The notes: generated from the letters alone by a model not told the origin. A DNA stretch of 64,000 nt from Microbispora corallina (GCF_016863035.1 NZ_BOOC01000023.1:107087-171086); one strand, 5' to 3'. Counted from the stretch's first letter, positions 26,601-32,271 are shown. Numbers and translations are program-made.

Positions 26601-26901
26601 CGATCAGCCGGGGGACGTCCTCGGCCGCGGCGGTGAGATGCTCCACGCGGAACCGCCCGGGCGGCTCGACGACCTGGACCGGCCGCCCCCCGTGCCCCGC
26701 CTGCCCGGGAAAGCGCGCCCGCAGGGGCTCGTGCCGGTCGACCACGTCCCGTACGGCCCGGTCGAAGGCGGCCGCGTCGAGCGGGCCGGTCAGCCGCGAG
26801 GTGTTGAAGACGTGACTCGACGGATCGCCGGGCCGGAGCCGGTCCAGGAACCACATGCGCTCCTGTGCCGCGGAAAGAGGACGTGCGTCGTACTGCCCCA
26901 T
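20683..26901 (-). CDS. Dimodular NRPS, C-A-T-C-A-T
   Basis: A 2072-residue synthetase. C1 covers about residues 7-450 (HHIVCDG at 135-141), A1 about 465-950 and T1 has Ser993 in GGHS. C2 covers about 1075-1505 (HHIAGDG near 1181), A2 about 1525-1960 and T2 has Ser2010. No epimerisation, methylation or oxidation domain is present. A1 residues read D-I-L-Q-L-G-M-I-W-K, one change from a well-known glycine code. A2 reads D-T-E-D-V-G-T-V-I-K; its acidic Glu239/Asp278 pair suggests a basic side chain, but I do not recognise an exact match. Because the protein opens with a condensation domain, the peptide is probably N-acylated or receives a unit from another carrier. The ATG follows CAGGGG. This is the first gene of a six-gene operon. 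Confidence 0.94.
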   Translation of the reverse strand: MGQYDARPLSAAQERMWFLDRLRPGDPSSHVFNTSRLTGPLDAAAFDRAVRDVVDRHEPLRARFPGQAGHGGRPVQVVEPPGRFRVEHLTAAAEDVPRLIEERTNRPFDLAEGPLLRAALIRLGPREHVLCLVFHHIVCDGWSLKVFLDEVGALYTAHTEGKPSPLPPLAARFLDIAAERAEPDPASLDYWRANLSGAPVLELPADRPRPAVRTTAGDDHTLPLPPDLMAELRSFAGRERCTLFMVFLAAYQAVLARYSGQDDLCVGAATAGRDQVEHERLIGLFAGTLVLRGDLSGDPSFREMLRRARSATLRAYQHRHVPFERILTEVEVDRDLSRTPLFQTLFVLNEMGEPLIPLPEVEVELVDAEYRQVQTDLMLGVFGEGDERRLVLTYNTDLFEAETVAGYGRALLRVLEAAVADPLTPLSRLLPVDGAERDLLVRERNDTALPLPAAATLLDLVDGWALRAPQAVAVQEGTAPGRFTYAELGEASARIARRLAAEGAGPGSVVAVLAERSPATVAGLLGVMCSGAAYLPLDPGYPRARLSLLLADSGARHLLVDPAVPPAVLAEVLGEVPHDVRVISLDRPGDHPAVPLAAPGPDDPAYVLYTSGSTGRPKGVVVPHRALLNFLTAMESLLGAGPDDVWLSLTSLSFDISGLELYLPLTTGGRIVVADREAARDGDALARLIARSGVTHVQATPSGWRVLLDAAAADHAPGTGAAPRSVTALVGGEALPPALARDLRARVARLLNMYGPTETTIWSTAWEVPAEPRGVSIGRPIGNTQVYVVDESLELVPLGVPGELVIGGLGVATGYLGRPALTAERFVPDPYGAPGGRLYRTGDVVRARPDGTLDYLGRADNQVKLRGHRIEPGEIEAALEAQPSVRQAVVAVHDERLVAYVVGEADRDDLAARLPASMVPAVFVPMDALPLTPNGKVDRRALPAPERRLTREGRPPATAAERRVAEVFAEVLGLGAVSEVSAEDDFFALGGHSLLATRVVARLGGRVPVRELFAHPDVAGLARVLEAHLGSGDGPGGAAPVAVPRRPEGTAPPLSAAQERLWFLHRLDPRDASYNMFMVRRLRGPLDRDALARALAALTDRHEVLRTRYPDDQGRPLAVVEPASASCDVEWLEAGSEAEAERLVAERVNAPFDLAAALPLRAAVVRLGPGDHVLCVVLHHIAGDGWSLNVLFDDLAALYAGEPGLAPLPVQYGDVALWQRSAPADEALAYWRERLAGVPPLELPADAGAGAAEGGAFHGLRLPADLADRLEAVGREEGATLFMVLLAAYQVLLAAHSGQTDFAVGSPTAGREIPETDPLIGYLTSTLVLRAELDGDPTVRDLLRRTRESVLDAFAHQEIPFEALLAELDVERDTGRTPLFQTMFVLHSQDAGPRPSFAGLDADFFPAGFAQAKFGLMLEAWRDPDGISLTFGYDTAVLAPATVESMAARFALLLESLRPDVPISALPALTEADEALLRAWSRGPALPERQTVPAMVARTVARAPGAVAVECGDQRVTYAELDRRARALAARLTGHRVVGVCLGPIPDRVAAMLAAWHAGAAYLPLDPAYPAERLARLLADGGATVVVAGPDAPLPATIPVVDPAADPGPGEPPAPQEPRPRDAAYVMHTSGSTGEPKGVVVEHGGLGARVAWMREAYGLGPGDRIVQFASPSFDTHAEEIFPALAAGATVVLLPGGAVTLPDLLAADAGVTVLDLPTAYWQRLADLAGEIVWPEALRLVVIGGEQAAAEPLARWRARFGGRVRVVNTYGPTETTVIATADDLDDLDGGGRPPIGRPIAATSVHVLDRYGRPAPPGAPGDLHIGGAGVARGYAGRPGLTADRFVPDPYGEPGGRLYRTGDRVRWRADGRLEFLGRLDDQVKVRGHRIEPGEVEARLLAHPGVTEAAVAAAGEILAGYVAGSATAEELRAHLAVALPPYMVPDVFVRLDALPRTAGGKVDRRALPKPEPEREREYVAPRSDAEALVADVWAEVLGVGRIGAFDDFFHLGGHSLLAVRVAARLRALAEVDIPIRTLFARRTVADLGAAVEDLLVAELEGISDEDARLLLERMEER

Positions 26902-27036
26902 GCGTCGGTACCCCTGTCAGGCAGGTGGATCTCGCGTCAGCAGATGTTCAGCAATTAATCATGGTGCGGCTGAGGCCTGAGCGCGACCCATGGCCGGGCG
27001 GGAGAGAGGGTGAGCCGGTCACAATCGTGAGGCGTG

Positions 27037-27050
27037 TGGGAACGCTCCCA
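27037..27050. promoter_or_regulatory. CebR/CelR-type operator upstream of the NRPS operon
   Basis: TGGGAACGCTCCCA differs from the perfect operator at a single position. It lies 136 bp upstream of the NRPS start codon. On the minus strand it sits only a few bases downstream of a good -10/-35 pair, so a bound repressor would block the transcription start. The regulator is inferred from the cebR gene in this window. Confidence 0.75.
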
Positions 27051-27060
27051 CCGCGCGATC

Positions 27061-27090
27061 AGGCTAAGGATTACGAACGGTTCACGTCAA
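27061..27090 (-). promoter_or_regulatory. Predicted promoter of the NRPS operon
   Basis: On the minus strand TTGACG (27090-27085) is followed after 18 bp by TAGCCT (27066-27061), a plausible main-sigma promoter. Start of transcription would fall near 27054, with the operator covering roughly +5 to +18. The arrangement mirrors the two plus-strand promoters at 27182 and 29657. Confidence 0.55.
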
Positions 27091-27181
27091 GATGTCACAC
27101 GCGTTTCCCGCTTTATAGCCCTTGACGTGCTTTTATGTGCATTTATCCATTCACGCGACACTCGCGCCATAAGGGTGGGTG

Positions 27182-27210
27182 TTGACAGGATCGGGGGCGG
27201 TTCCTACGCT
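27182..27210 (+). promoter_or_regulatory. Predicted promoter of the small-ORF/GH1 transcript
   Basis: TTGACA (27182-27187), a 17-bp spacer and TACGCT (27205-27210) make a near-ideal main-sigma promoter. The perfect operator follows directly at 27213, over the expected start site. Confidence 0.7.
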
Positions 27211-27212
27211 CT

Positions 27213-27226
27213 TGGGAGCGCTCCCA
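27213..27226. promoter_or_regulatory. CebR/CelR operator upstream of the second GH1 transcript
   Basis: A perfect TGGGAGCGCTCCCA placed 2 bp after the -10 element and 26 bp before the GTG of the small ORF. This position should give tight repression of the small ORF and the beta-glucosidase. Confidence 0.9.
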
Positions 27227-27252
27227 CAGGCGCGTCCCGCCTGGAGGCCATC

Positions 27253-27666
27253 GTGACCGAGATCCGGGTGCCCGAACTCACCGACGGCGTGAGCCGGCGC
27301 CTCGTGGCGTGGCTCGCCGAGGCCGGCGACGCGAGCGAGAGCCACCCCCGCCCCGTGCCGGAGACGTGCGCGGCCACCCCTCTGGTCACCTTCCGTGACG
27401 TGAGCGCTGACGGCGCGCGACGCACCGTCCCCGCCGGCGTCTCCCCCACCGGAAACCGGGCAGGCATCCGGACGGTCCCGGCGGCGTTCGCCGCGCCGCC
27501 GCGGGAGGCGGCCGCGACGGACGGCGGCCTCGCCGTGCACCGCGTCGTCCGCCTCGCGCCCGCCCACGCCAACCGCATGATCAACGGCCGCGTGGCCGCA
27601 CACTTCCTCGGCGCCGCCGGACGCGCGCCCGAGGCATCACCGATCCCCACCCAAGGAGACTCATGA
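27253..27666 (+). CDS. Small hypothetical protein coupled to the GH1 gene
   Basis: This predicted 137-residue protein starts at GTG 27253, behind a clear TGGAGG ribosome site, and its stop overlaps the GH1 ATG (ATGA). The first 25 residues (VTEIRVPELTDGV...LVAWLAEAGDA) look like the start of a lipoyl domain of 2-oxoacid dehydrogenase E2 proteins. The lipoyl-lysine DKA motif that should follow is absent, and the rest (Arg/Ala/Pro-rich) is unfamiliar. No signal peptide or membrane helix is seen. A longer frame to 27034 runs through the promoter and operators, so I reject that start. It may be a real small protein, a decayed gene remnant, or a leader ORF that couples translation to the beta-glucosidase. 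Confidence 0.5.
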   Translation: MTEIRVPELTDGVSRRLVAWLAEAGDASESHPRPVPETCAATPLVTFRDVSADGARRTVPAGVSPTGNRAGIRTVPAAFAAPPREAAATDGGLAVHRVVRLAPAHANRMINGRVAAHFLGAAGRAPEASPIPTQGDS

Positions 27667-28982
27667 ACGCCCTGCGGTTCCCGGACGACTTCGTGTGGGG
27701 TGCGGCGACATCCGCCTACCAGGTGGAAGGCGCCACAGGCGAGGACGGCCGGGGGCCGTCCGTCTGGGACACCTTCGCCGCCGTGCCCGGCAACGTCAAG
27801 GACGGCGACACCGGGGACCCGGGCGCGGACCAGTATCACCGGTACGGCGAGGACATCGAGCTCATGGCCGACCTGGGCCTCGACAGCTACCGGTTCTCCG
27901 TCGCCTGGCCGCGGGTCCAGCCCACCGGCACCGGCAAGCCCAACCAGAAGGGGCTCGACTACTACCGGCGGCTGGTCGACGGCCTCGCCGAGCGCGGCAT
28001 CCGTCCGATGGCCACGCTGTTCCACTGGGACCTCCCCCAGGAGCTCCAGGACCGGGGCGGCTGGGAGAACCGGGACACTGCGGCCCGCTTCGCCGACTAC
28101 GCCGAGATCGTGTTCGACGCGCTGCCCATCCGGGACTGGCTGACGATCAACGAGCCCAAGACGGTCGTCGAGTGCGGGTACCGCTTCGGCAGCCACGCCC
28201 CCGGCTTCACGGACGACGGGCGCGCCTTCGTCGCGCTCCACCACCTGCTGCTCGCCCACGGGCTCGCCTCCCAGGTCCTGCACGAGCAGCACCGGGGACG
28301 CCGTATCGGCCCGGCGCTGAACCTCCACCCCACCTACCCGTCGGACGACACCCCGGAGGCGCTGGAGGCGGCCCGGCACCAGGACGGCCTGGAGAACCGG
28401 GTCTACCTCGACCCGATCTTCAAGGGCTTCTACCCGGAGGACACGCTGCGCTGGATCTCCGAGCGCAGCCCGATGCGCGAGCACATCCTCGAGGGCGACC
28501 TCGTCACGATCAGCGAGCCCATCGACATCCTGGGCGTGCAGTACTACACCCCGGTCTTCGTGGACGGCTCCGGGGAGCGGGTGTTCCTGCACGAGAAGGC
28601 GCAGGCCGACTGGCTGGAGATCTACCCCGAGGGCATGTACGACATCCTGGCGCGGCTCACGCGGGACTACCCGTCCGTCCCGATCGTCATCACGGAGAAC
28701 GGCCTGCCCACGCTCGACGTCCCGGGCCCGGACGGCCATGTCCGCGACGAGGGCCGGATCTCCTACCTCCGCGACCACCTGACCGCCATGCACCGCGCCA
28801 TCGGGGAGGGCGCCCGGGTCGAGGGCTACCACGTCTGGTCGCTGCTCGACAATTTCGAGTGGGCCGAGGGATACAGCCAGCGGTTCGGCATCGTGTACGT
28901 CGATTACGAGAACCAGCGGCGCATTCCGAAGGACAGCGCCCTGTGGTTCCGTGAGGTCGTGAAGAGCGGCGAGTTGCGCTGA
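27663..28982 (+). CDS. GH1 beta-glucosidase, second copy
   Basis: A 439-residue cytosolic GH1 enzyme that starts FPDDFVWGAATSAYQVEG. The acid/base Glu164 is in TINEPK, the nucleophile Glu345 is in ITENGLP, and a SLLDNFEWAEGY segment closes the active site. It is about 40 residues shorter than the ceb-operon copy, mostly through a trimmed N-terminus and loops, and the two are clearly divergent paralogues. AAGGAG precedes the ATG. It is under a promoter with a perfect CebR box and next to the NRPS operon. It could hydrolyse cello-oligosaccharides of different length, or release sugar from a glycosylated metabolite; the operator favours the first. Confidence 0.93.
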   Translation: MNALRFPDDFVWGAATSAYQVEGATGEDGRGPSVWDTFAAVPGNVKDGDTGDPGADQYHRYGEDIELMADLGLDSYRFSVAWPRVQPTGTGKPNQKGLDYYRRLVDGLAERGIRPMATLFHWDLPQELQDRGGWENRDTAARFADYAEIVFDALPIRDWLTINEPKTVVECGYRFGSHAPGFTDDGRAFVALHHLLLAHGLASQVLHEQHRGRRIGPALNLHPTYPSDDTPEALEAARHQDGLENRVYLDPIFKGFYPEDTLRWISERSPMREHILEGDLVTISEPIDILGVQYYTPVFVDGSGERVFLHEKAQADWLEIYPEGMYDILARLTRDYPSVPIVITENGLPTLDVPGPDGHVRDEGRISYLRDHLTAMHRAIGEGARVEGYHVWSLLDNFEWAEGYSQRFGIVYVDYENQRRIPKDSALWFREVVKSGELR

Positions 28983-29026
28983 CGCTTTTCCGGGGTTTTT
29001 CCCGGCCGTATTCCTGATCACGTTCC

Positions 29027-29068
29027 GGCGGGGCCTCGCCGGCGGTCCGCCGCCGGCGAGGCCCCGCC
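29027..29068. terminator. Strong terminator after the second GH1 gene
   Basis: A perfect 19-bp stem (GGCGGGGCCTCGCCGGCGG and its complement) with a TCCG loop lies 44 bp after the stop codon. No gene converges on it from the right, so it ends the GH1 transcript. Confidence 0.8.
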
Positions 29069-29102
29069 GTCCCACTCGTGCCCCGGCCCTCCCGGCGCCC
29101 CG

Positions 29103-29520
29103 GCCCTCCAGGCGCCCGGGGAGGCCCCGCGACCGCACGCCGCCGGCCCGTCCGACGGCCTGCCCACCGGCGGTCTACCCTGCGGCGGTCTGCCCGCCGG
29201 CGGCCGGGCCGCCGGCCGCTTCCGCGTGCCCTCGTGCTGGTGTGCCGTCGTGCCGACCAGGACGGGGCGAGGCTCGGGGTGGCCGTGGGAGGCGGGGCCT
29301 GCCTTCTGCCAACGGGACGTCGCGGCGAGCGGGCGGGGCGTCCGCGGGAAACGTTTCGGCCTACCGCCGAGGCGACGTCGCGGCGAGGGGCGGGGTGGCC
29401 GCGGGACCGGTCTTCTGCCGACGGGGCGTTGCGGCGAGGGGTAGGGCGGCGGTGGACGGGATGCGCGGCCGACGGGGGTGTGCGGCGCGGGGCGCCGGGC
29501 GGGCCTGCCGTAGAAGGGGA
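29103..29520. repeat. Degenerate GC-rich repeat region without a gene
   Basis: The 833 bp between the GH1 stop and the epimerase start contains no convincing gene. This part holds imperfect direct repeats. CTTCTGCCAACGGGACGTCG... at 29303-29329 recurs at 29412-29438 with three changes in 27 bp, and a shortened copy of GACGTCGCGGCGAG lies near 29375. Short GGCGGTCTGCC-like units recur near 29170-29200. ORFs on both strands here are Arg/Pro/Gly low-complexity and look like by-products of GC richness. Base composition drops sharply after 29530, where the epimerase promoter starts. Confidence 0.55.
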
Positions 29521-29656
29521 ATGGTCGTGCCGCCGCCCGTTTTGAAAGTTTCACCCCGCGGAGCGCGTCCGGCCCGCCCTGACGGTAATTCGCATTTCCG
29601 CTCGGCCGCGAATCGAGTGGAGATGGACCGCTCCCGGAAACAATTCCGGGAATTGG

Positions 29657-29685
29657 TTGACGCCCCGGCCGGAAAGGCTTAACTT
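29657..29685 (+). promoter_or_regulatory. Predicted promoter of the epimerase/kinase operon
   Basis: TTGACG (29657-29662), 17 bp, then TAACTT (29680-29685). The expected start at about 29692 lies directly in front of the operator at 29695. Confidence 0.6.
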
Positions 29686-29694
29686 AGCCCGCTA

Positions 29695-29708
29695 TGGGAG
29701 CGCTCCCA
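29695..29708. promoter_or_regulatory. CebR/CelR operator upstream of aldose 1-epimerase
   Basis: A perfect TGGGAGCGCTCCCA, 10 bp after the -10 element and 107 bp before the GTG of the epimerase gene. It links this operon to cello-oligosaccharide sensing. Confidence 0.9.
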
Positions 29709-29815
29709 CACTCCGAGGACCCGGCGTGGATCAAGGCCGGTGAGCTGGGATAAAGTCCCTGCCGTACCGCGAAATGTCCCGTTTTCCGATGTCGCGTCAG
29801 CGAGAGGACTCCCCC

Positions 29816-30706
29816 GTGCCCGACTACACACTTCTCGGCGGCGGCTATCAGGCCGTGGTCAGCGAGCTGGGCGGGGCCCTGCGCGCGCTGCGCCACGGCG
29901 ACCGCGACCTGGTGGCGAGCTGGCCGGAGGGCGGCCCGATCCCCTACTACAGCGGGACGATGCTCGCCCCCTGGCCCAACCGCGTGGTGGGCGGCACGTA
30001 CGCCTTCGGGGACGGGCGGCACCGCCTGCCGGTGAACGAGCCCGAGCGCGGGCACGCCCTGCACGGGCTGGTCGCCGGCGTCCGGTGGGAGTGCGCCGAG
30101 GTGCTCTCGGTCGAGGACGAGCACGGCCACGTGCGACTGACCCGGACGATCGAGCCCGTCGAGGGATACCCGTTCCGGATCGCCCTCGAGGTCCGCCACG
30201 CGCTGTCCCCCGCCGGCCTGACGACGACGCTGACCGCGCAGAACGTCGGCGACTCCCCCGCGCCGTACGGCTGCGGGCCGCACCCCTGGCTGCTCGCCGG
30301 GCCGGACGTCCGCGAGTACGAGCTCGACCTGCCGGCCTCCCGGGTGCTGCTGACCGACGAGACCCTCGCCCCGACGGAGTCGGCCGGCGTGGCGGACACG
30401 CCGTACGACTTCCGCCGGGCGCGGCTCATCGGGGAGACGGCGGTCGACCACGCGTTCACGGAGATCGCGACCGGCCGGGTGACGGTGCGGGGACCGGCGG
30501 GCGAGGTCGAGATGACGTGGGACGCGACGGCGCTGCCGTGGGTCCAGATATGCACGGGAACGGGCCTCGGCCACGAGGGGCTGGCCGTGGAGCCGATGAC
30601 GTGCCCGCCGGACGCGTTCAACTCGGGCGTCGACCTCATCGTCCTGCAGCCCGGGGACAAGCACGAGGCCACCTGGACCATCTCCGTCCCGGGCCGGGAC
30701 GCCTGA
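29816..30706 (+). CDS. Aldose 1-epimerase (galactose mutarotase-like)
   Basis: A 296-residue protein of the mutarotase superfamily. It has LAPWPNRVVGGTY (substrate Arg), the catalytic His region ERGHALHGLV, GCGPHPWL with the second His, and the late acidic base region EPMTCPPDAFN. It interconverts alpha and beta anomers of hexoses such as glucose, useful after beta-glucosidases release beta-glucose. I use GTG 29816, which has GAGAGG 9 nt upstream, rather than the in-frame ATG 29774. It is the first gene of an operon with the kinase-like gene, which follows with no gap, and it has its own CebR box. Confidence 0.88.
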   Translation: MPDYTLLGGGYQAVVSELGGALRALRHGDRDLVASWPEGGPIPYYSGTMLAPWPNRVVGGTYAFGDGRHRLPVNEPERGHALHGLVAGVRWECAEVLSVEDEHGHVRLTRTIEPVEGYPFRIALEVRHALSPAGLTTTLTAQNVGDSPAPYGCGPHPWLLAGPDVREYELDLPASRVLLTDETLAPTESAGVADTPYDFRRARLIGETAVDHAFTEIATGRVTVRGPAGEVEMTWDATALPWVQICTGTGLGHEGLAVEPMTCPPDAFNSGVDLIVLQPGDKHEATWTISVPGRDA

Positions 30707-31720
30707 ATGGACAGCAGGACGAAGCGGCGGATGTCGGCCGCCGAGCTGGACGCGCTCGCCCTGGAGGCCCTGGGCAGCGGGGTGGTGTCGTCGCAGGAGC
30801 TGGCCGACGGGTTCGCCAACGCGGTCTGGCGGCTGGAGCTGGAGGACGGCAGGGCCGTCGTGCTCAAGGCCGGGCCGCCGCCGGGGCTGCGGCTGCTCAC
30901 CTACGAGCGCAACCTGCTGCGGACCGAGGCGATGGTCTACCACCTGGCGGAGCCGGCCGGGCTGCCGATGCCGCGGCTGATCCACGTCGCCTTCGACGAC
31001 CCCCGGCTCGACGGCGACTACCTGATCCTGTCGGCCCTGGACGGCGTCCCGTGGAACCGGGCCTCGCTGACCCCCGCCGAGGAGGGGGAGCTGCGGTTCG
31101 AGCTGGGACGCCACCTGGCCGCCCTCCACGCGATCCCCGGCTCCGACGTGTACGGCTACCCCTACGCGGGGCTGACCGGGCCGACCTGGCGCGAGGCCTT
31201 CCTCGTGATGATCGGCGCCATGCTGGACGACGCCGTCCACTACGGCACCCCCCTGCCCGCGTCGATCGTGGAGATCGCGGGGCTCGTGCACACGAACGCG
31301 GCCGCGCTCGACGAGGTGACCGTGCCGGCGCTGGTCCACTTCGACGTCTGGCCCGGCAACGTGTTCCTCACCCCCGACAAGCGGATCCAGGCGCTCATCG
31401 ACCACGAGAGGGCCTTCTGGGGCGACCCGCTGGCCGACTTCGTGACGCCGACGATCTTCGGGGAGCTCCGCGAGGACGACCCGCTGGTGACCGGCTACCG
31501 GTCGGCCGGGGCGCTCCTGGACCTGACGGGCGGAGCCGTGACCAGGATGGCCCTCTACCGGGTCTACCTGTACCTCATCCTGCTGGTGGAGAACGGCCCG
31601 CGGCAGTATCCGGAGGAGTCGTACGCCCGCATCCGGGACCTCGCCACGCAGGCGCTCGCCCGCTCGCTCGACGTGCTGCGCTCCCGCCGCCCCCAGCCGG
31701 GCCCGGGCCTGCGCGTCTGA
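30707..31720 (+). CDS. Aminoglycoside phosphotransferase-fold kinase, possible sugar kinase
   Basis: This 337-residue protein has the APH/choline-kinase fold. It shows a glycine-poor N-lobe with VVLKAG (ATP-binding Lys), the catalytic loop HFDVWPGNVF (HxDxxxxN), and the metal-binding Asp in LIDHERAFWGDP. The start codon touches the epimerase stop (TGAATG), so the two are co-translated. The fold includes antibiotic, choline, homoserine and sugar (maltose, glucosamine) kinases. Being with a hexose mutarotase behind a CebR box, a sugar kinase role is the better guess than antibiotic resistance, but this is inference. A self-resistance or tailoring role for the nearby NRPS product cannot be ruled out. 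Confidence 0.75.
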   Translation: MDSRTKRRMSAAELDALALEALGSGVVSSQELADGFANAVWRLELEDGRAVVLKAGPPPGLRLLTYERNLLRTEAMVYHLAEPAGLPMPRLIHVAFDDPRLDGDYLILSALDGVPWNRASLTPAEEGELRFELGRHLAALHAIPGSDVYGYPYAGLTGPTWREAFLVMIGAMLDDAVHYGTPLPASIVEIAGLVHTNAAALDEVTVPALVHFDVWPGNVFLTPDKRIQALIDHERAFWGDPLADFVTPTIFGELREDDPLVTGYRSAGALLDLTGGAVTRMALYRVYLYLILLVENGPRQYPEESYARIRDLATQALARSLDVLRSRRPQPGPGLRV

Positions 31721-31904
31721 CGTCCCGCCCGCTCGTTCCCCGCTCGCCCTCGGCCCGTACGGCCGGGGGCGCGGCCTTCCGGACCCCGGACGGCTCGGGC
31801 GACGCGCATGGGCACGGGGGAACCCTGAAGGTCCTGGGGCCTACCGGAGGTGGACGCCCGGTCGGGACCCACGTTCCCGGCGGCCTGAGGGCCGGAGAAC
31901 GCGG

Positions 31905-32075
31905 TCAGGCGTCGAGCGTGAGGGAGCCGCCGCAGCCGTTGTTCGTGTGCGGCTCGGAGTCGCCGGTCGCCGCGACAGCGGCGGGAGCCCCGACCGTCAG
32001 GGCGGCCGCCAGGGACATGGCCATCACGGCCGCCGTCACGCGCAGCGCTCCGCGAGCCGAGACGTCACCACGCAC
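31905..32075 (-). CDS. Small secreted peptide, unknown function
   Basis: The predicted product is 56 residues. It has a basic start, a hydrophobic core (VTAAVMAMSLAAALTVGAPAAVAA) and an Ala-rich signal-peptidase site, leaving a mature peptide of about 20 residues (TGDSEPHTNNGCGGSLTLDA) with one Cys. GTG 32075 is chosen because GGGGG lies 5 nt before it; GTG 32087 is a longer alternative without a site. The gene stands alone in a 550-bp gap between the kinase and the FAD hydroxylase, whose other parts show no gene. The real signal peptide argues for translation. The function is unknown. Confidence 0.5.
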   Translation of the reverse strand: MRGDVSARGALRVTAAVMAMSLAAALTVGAPAAVAATGDSEPHTNNGCGGSLTLDA

Positions 32076-32120
32076 GGGAACCCCCACAGTCGGACGACAG
32101 AGATCACCACGCTAGCGCCC

Positions 32121-32194
32121 GGGGCACGAGCCCGCCAGGCCCAAAAGCGCGGCCGGACGGGGCACGAGCCCGCCAGGCCCAAAGCGCGGCCGGA
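32121..32194. repeat. Two-copy tandem repeat of about 37 bp
   Basis: GGGGCACGAGCCCGCCAGG... at 32121-32157 recurs almost perfectly at 32159-32194, with only a one-base length change in the A run. It lies between the small secreted peptide gene and the FAD hydroxylase gene, upstream of both. Confidence 0.75.
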
Positions 32195-32271
32195 TCGGAC
32201 CCCGGCTCACCCCGGGGGTCGTCTGGCACCCCGGGCCGCCGGCGTGAGATGATTTCAGCGGGTGATGAATT

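Noticed and set aside
14870..26901. Thaxtomin-like cluster
   Set aside because: The CebR control is similar, but no nitration P450, nitric oxide synthase or N-methylation domain is present and the A-domain codes do not suggest Trp or Phe.
12990..26901. Siderophore cluster because of MbtH and an exporter
   Set aside because: No hydroxylase, salicylate or catechol genes, ferric-siderophore receptor or Fur/DtxR-type box is adjacent, and MbtH serves many non-siderophore NRPSs.
27034..27252. Upstream extension of the small ORF before the second GH1 gene
   Set aside because: It would translate through two operators and a promoter and has no ribosome site; GTG 27253 has a good one.
29018..29554. 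Overlapping low-complexity ORFs on both strands
   Set aside because: They are Arg/Pro/Gly-rich, with no ribosome site, lie in degenerate repeats and cover a terminator. They look like products of composition.
30707..31720. Aminoglycoside resistance gene
   Set aside because: The APH fold alone does not show resistance; context with a mutarotase and CebR box favours sugar metabolism, so I left the symbol empty.
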